Assembly: GCA_002286715.1 (NCBI GenBank)
Contig: NSJX01000004.1
Span: forward strand, 260,253 to 324,252
Source of the DNA: Dentipellis sp. KUC8613
Taxonomy: Eukaryota; Basidiomycota; Agaricomycetes; Russulales; Hericiaceae
Direction: 5' to 3'
Length of the DNA: 64,000 nucleotides
Each line of letters starts with the position of its first letter. Position 1 is the stretch's first letter. The notes under the pieces were generated by a model that saw only the letters and a list, made by a program, of their open reading frames with translations, ran no database searches and was not told the DNA's origin. Positions 60,778 through 64,000 of the stretch are shown here, piece by piece. The position numbers and the translations under genes are program-made.

Positions 60778-61354
60778 CTATGCCCGGTCACTGAGGACGT
60801 CGTCGATAGAAAAGTCACCGTCGGTCCCTCCAAGTTCATGTCCCGCTGCTTCCTCATCCTGCAAAGCGAAGTTGTCAGCGTCTCGCAGGAAGCGATCACG
60901 GGCGTCGAGCTCGGGTCCCATATCAAAGTCCAAGTCAGCCCCTCCAGCCGACGCTTTCATCCCTGCCACAGCACTGGAGACAGAGTCGACCTGAATGAGT
61001 TGGCTCGCTGTATCGTTTTTCCGCGTTGATACTGCTGAGGAAGGCTTGGTGAAGTGTCTTCGGGTAGCCCGTATCGAGCGCCCAATGGCTGCGAACTTGC
61101 TTTTCTCCGCCTCGAGCGCTTCAACCGATTTCTTGTGTATGGACGACGTAAGGTGCGTAGTCATATGCTTGTATTGTACCCATTGTCGGCTCTCAGACGG
61201 AATCGAAGGTGCGCATATTGTGCACCTCGCCTTCTTTCCGTCCTTCGAAACTTCAACAACTGATCACAAATCAAAAGCAATCCTTTGAATAGGTTATATC
61301 GCAGATACCGGGGTTCTTGGACTCACAGGAACCGTGCTTCTTCTTGGGGGGCAT
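60778..61354 (-). CDS. Small orphan protein with a C2H2/BED-like zinc-binding motif
   Basis: This two-exon gene encodes about 169 residues. Exon 1 (61327-61354) encodes MPPKKKHGS, with a basic start like a nuclear signal. A GTGAGT intron with a GATCAG acceptor leads to 'FVEVSKDGKKARCTICAP', then 'QWVQYKHMTTHLTSSIHKKS', and a Glu/Ala/Lys helix. The spacing Cys-x2-Cys, then His-x6-His in 'HLTSSIHK', resembles BED or matrin-type fingers found at the N-terminus of some fungal transposase-associated proteins. The second half is acidic and ends DGDFSIDDVLSDRA. I do not recognise the family; it may be a domesticated or truncated mobile-element protein, but no transposase or terminal repeats are near. 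Confidence 0.5.
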
Positions 61355-62160
61355 CTCAACAGCGTCGTGTCGGTGTGCAACTACTAGTATTACAGGAGGT
61401 TCGTGGATTCAGGGAGGTGAAGTAATCAATCCTTCAATCCCGGACTTCACTGGGTCGGAGTGGCATGCAGCACTCATGCAGCAGTACCTGCTTTAACGTG
61501 TCCTCGATACAATGACTTTGACGGGTTTCATCGCTCTCTGACTCGGTGTCTCAGCTCCACAATGAACAATGGGGGGCCACAATCACAGACACAGCGTTTG
61601 GAAGGACTTCTCTTGCACTCTCCAACACCCTCCCAGCACCGTCCACACCCCCTCTGACGCTTGCCATTTCCAAGGACTTTGACCACGAAAACGTCAGAGT
61701 AATGGATGCATCGAGCACGCCTCCTGCCTTGCTGGCCCAGCTGTCCTTGGCAGGCGGGTCCGCTCGAATACGGATGCCTTCTGACGAAGGTCGTGAATGA
61801 TGCCGATCCTCGTGCTGGTTAAAAAGTAGCTACGCTTCGCAGGATGAAAGCGCTTGCGGGCAGATCAGCCTGGGCGCTTCCCTCAGGTGTGCTTTCCTCG
61901 TCTTTCTCTCCTGTTATTTTTTCAAGGAAGTCGTCTTTGGAGCCCGCAGAGCTCCAACCATTGGGGGCCTTTATCCTGTTGCTCAACAAGGAGAAAGGGA
62001 ATAGCAGTGCTCCATAAGACGTAGTTTGAATTCCGTACAAAGCAAACAAGCGGTATAATAAAACGAATAAATAGACCCAGAGCACGGACTCAAAGCCTGC
62101 AACTTTGAGCACCGGGTGGGTGGTAGCGTACACAACTTCCACCGAGCCCAGCCCATGACA
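61355..62160. other. Intergenic region upstream of the orphan gene and downstream of the P450
   Basis: This contains the promoter of the orphan gene and the P450 3' region. Directly after the P450 stop the same frame stays open for 113 codons (see findings). A plus-strand frame at 61546-61800 has no features I can recognise. Confidence 0.4.
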
Positions 62161-64000
62161 TCAACACGCCTCTTCATATCTCTCCACTCTCACAGGCAGC
62201 CGCGTCCCAAGCTCGAATTTCCCCTTCACATACGGCCGCGTCAGGATAGCATTGAACTTGCTGATCTCGTCCGCCGGCGAGAACTTGAAGCTGGGCAGGA
62301 GCACTGCCAGGAAGACCTTCGCTTCGAGCAGGGTGAACTTCCAGCCGGGACATGAATGCGGGCCGTACGAGAAGGTCATGAGCGATGCGAGGCCTGGGTG
62401 GGAAGGGAGGGGGCGGAGCCAGCGGTCGGGGCTGTTGGAGCGATGCATACATTCGTCAGGAATGGTGGGTGACATGGGAAAGGTGCCAGCTAGGAACACT
62501 TACTTGAACTCCCGAGCATCCTCACCCCAGACATCCTTGCTCGTATTGAGACCTTCGATAGGAATGTGGACGTAGCTCCCTTTTTTGATGCGTATATGTG
62601 TCGTCGCCGTGCCGTCGCGCAAGACTGTCGGCTGCGAGAGCGGGATGTGGTCGTCGGCGGTGGCAACGCGGATGGTGCCGTGTACCGGCGGGCTGAGGCG
62701 GAGGGTCTCACGCACGACGGCGTCGAGGAAAGGGAGCGCGTCCAGGGTGTCTGCGTATGACGGCGAGCGCGCGGTTTCCGCGTCGGTGTGCCCTGTGTGG
62801 CTGATGCTTGCGAAGGCTGGTAGGGACATGATCTCGTATCGCAGGCGCGCTTGGATATCTTGGCGGATAGCGAGATTATGAAGACACCATGCGATGGAAA
62901 CCGCTGTCGAGTCGGATCCGGCAAAAAGGAATGTGGAGAGTTGGTCAAGTAGGACATCGTCTGACATGCGCTGTGCTGGGTTCTCTGATAAATTCGATTT
63001 TACTGCAGAGAGGAAGGTGAGTTAGTCTCAGGTAATTAAAAGCACGGTGGAACATACTCATGAGGCTGAGGAGATCCTTGTCGCGGATCTCTTTGCTACT
63101 CGACGCGCTGGCCAAGATCGCAGCCTTCTTGTTGGCGATGAGCTTGTCGCCTGCCGCACGAATAGTGCGTAGGCTCTCCTTGGTTATTGTGGCTGCTTCA
63201 TCAGGCTGCACAACGTCAACTATGAGTCAACCTGGGGAGGAAAGCTACATACGAAGATACGCTCGATGATCGGAAAGTAGAGCCTCAACAAGCCCTTCAG
63301 TCCAGGTCCTTTATCAGTAGCAGCAAACATCTTGCGATACGCAAGTGAAACTTCCTCCGTCTCGTCCTGGAGCGAACGGAAGGGGTAATCAAATCCAGCC
63401 AGGCCGATGATGTCGAACGTAGCGCGCGATATCCAGTTGTAGGAATCCACGACCGCAGACGAATTAGACCTCTTTGGCTCTGCCGTAGGTACAGCCTGGT
63501 TGATCTGATTACTCCAGATCTCCCTCAGCTCCTCCGCCACCTGGAGGAATATTGGACATAGGGCCTTCACGGACTGCGTGGAGAATGCCGGCGCGATGAT
63601 CTTGCGCTAGAAAAGTACATGGTCAGCATCCTAGACATGGCGGTTGAAGCACTATCAGCAACGGACCTGGATTTTGTGCTCTTCACCTTCCATCACGCTG
63701 ATACCTAAGAGGGGCGTGAGGCGAAGTTGTTGAAGAAATGGTGAGCTTTCCTACCTCGCCCAAGCAGTCGGGCCAGTAAACGGCGTGTTTGCCACGGCTT
63801 TTCGTAGACAGGAGAGTTGAGAACATGGGAAACAGCTCGAAAGTCGAGCGACATAAGTCGGTAGTCATGCTTGCAAGCACAGCGAAGTCAGTTTGACTGA
63901 CAACTGATTCAAGTTTGAAGTCAGGCGCACCTTCCCAAATCCATGAAACCGGAACGTTCGTCCGTACTGCTTCACCCAGCGCTCATGTGTATCCTGCGAG
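62161..64000 (-). CDS. Cytochrome P450, 5'-truncated by window edge
   Basis: This is a heme-thiolate monooxygenase; the N-terminal membrane anchor lies beyond base 64000. Exons present, in order: 'THERWVKQYGRTFRFHGFGK', 'DYRLMSLDFRAVSHVLNSPV', 'GEEHKIQRKIIAPAFSTQSV' (helix C WxxxR region as QRK), 'FDIIGLAGFDYPF', the I-helix 'STFLFAGSDSTAVSIAWCLH' with AGSDST, the ExxR motif VVRETLRLSPPVHGTIR, and the heme loop FSYGPHSCPGWKF with the Cys ligand. It ends RLPVRVERYEEAC, TGA at 62161-62163. About eight exons in the window. Such P450s in wood-decay fungi oxidise lignin-derived, terpenoid or xenobiotic compounds; I cannot assign a CYP family by eye. Confidence 0.95.

Overview
The window is nuclear DNA from a filamentous basidiomycete, most probably an Agaricomycete; a wood-decay polypore-type fungus is my inference. 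The reasons are genes split by many short introns (about 50-65 nt, GT-AG, with two candidate GC-AG introns), short intergenic spaces, both strands used freely, and families typical of the group: a DUF6533 membrane protein, a DUF7770 protein, a Lam16A-like GH16 glucanase, a cytochrome P450 and a giant hybrid histidine kinase. I see no prokaryotic features, no CRISPR array, no rRNA or tRNA gene and no intact transposon. Gene ends were placed by joining reading frames across splice sites by eye, so starts and stops are firmer than some internal exons.
Layout, left half: a 5'-truncated gene with a Tyr/Gln/Pro-rich tail (+, 3-1578); two tandem paralogous short-chain dehydrogenases (-, 1920-3098 and 3447-4614); an ORF-poor stretch; a DUF6533 membrane protein (+, 6169-8014); a DUF7770 protein (-, 8182-8808); an MFS transporter (-, 9185-11628); a zincless-finger Fpg DNA glycosylase (+, 12063-13635); the U3 snoRNP WD40 protein Utp5 (-, 13727-16236); the cyclin-dependent kinase Pho85 (+, 16653-18072); a 10-kb hybrid histidine kinase with pseudokinase-like, AAA, GAF, HisKA/HATPase and receiver domains (-, 19015-28980); and the mRNA export/splicing helicase Sub2/UAP56 (-, 29445-31552).
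Right half: a dicarboxylate-type mitochondrial carrier with microexons (+, 32045-33489); the rRNA-processing helicase Rok1 (+, 34207-36381); an HMG-box factor (+, 37529-39098); the CCA-adding enzyme (-, 39414-41614); an acyl-protein-thioesterase-like hydrolase (-, 41974-42836); the armadillo protein Vac8 (+, 43315-45714); a secreted GH16 glucanase (+, 46791-48454); mitochondrial bL33 (-, 48914-49217); a secreted GH127/DUF1680 protein (+, 50108-53172); an SLC33A1-type acetyl-CoA transporter (+, 53573-56037); a GYF-domain protein (+, 56352-60328); a small orphan zinc-finger-like protein (-, 60778-61354); and a 5'-truncated cytochrome P450 (-, 62161-64000).
Most of these are independent housekeeping genes (RNA processing: utp5, sub2, rok1, cca1; signalling: pho85 and the histidine kinase; vacuole: vac8). 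There is no clear metabolic cluster, although the SDR pair, the membrane protein, the MFS transporter, the two carbohydrate-active enzymes and the P450 give parts of the window an accessory flavour. I found no convincing new multi-gene system. The points most worth a second look are the degenerate catalytic motifs in the histidine kinase's N-terminal kinase-like domain, the microexons and GC-AG introns, the 410-nt sub2 intron, the Rossmann-motif change in one of the tandem SDRs, and two orphan or decayed coding stretches.
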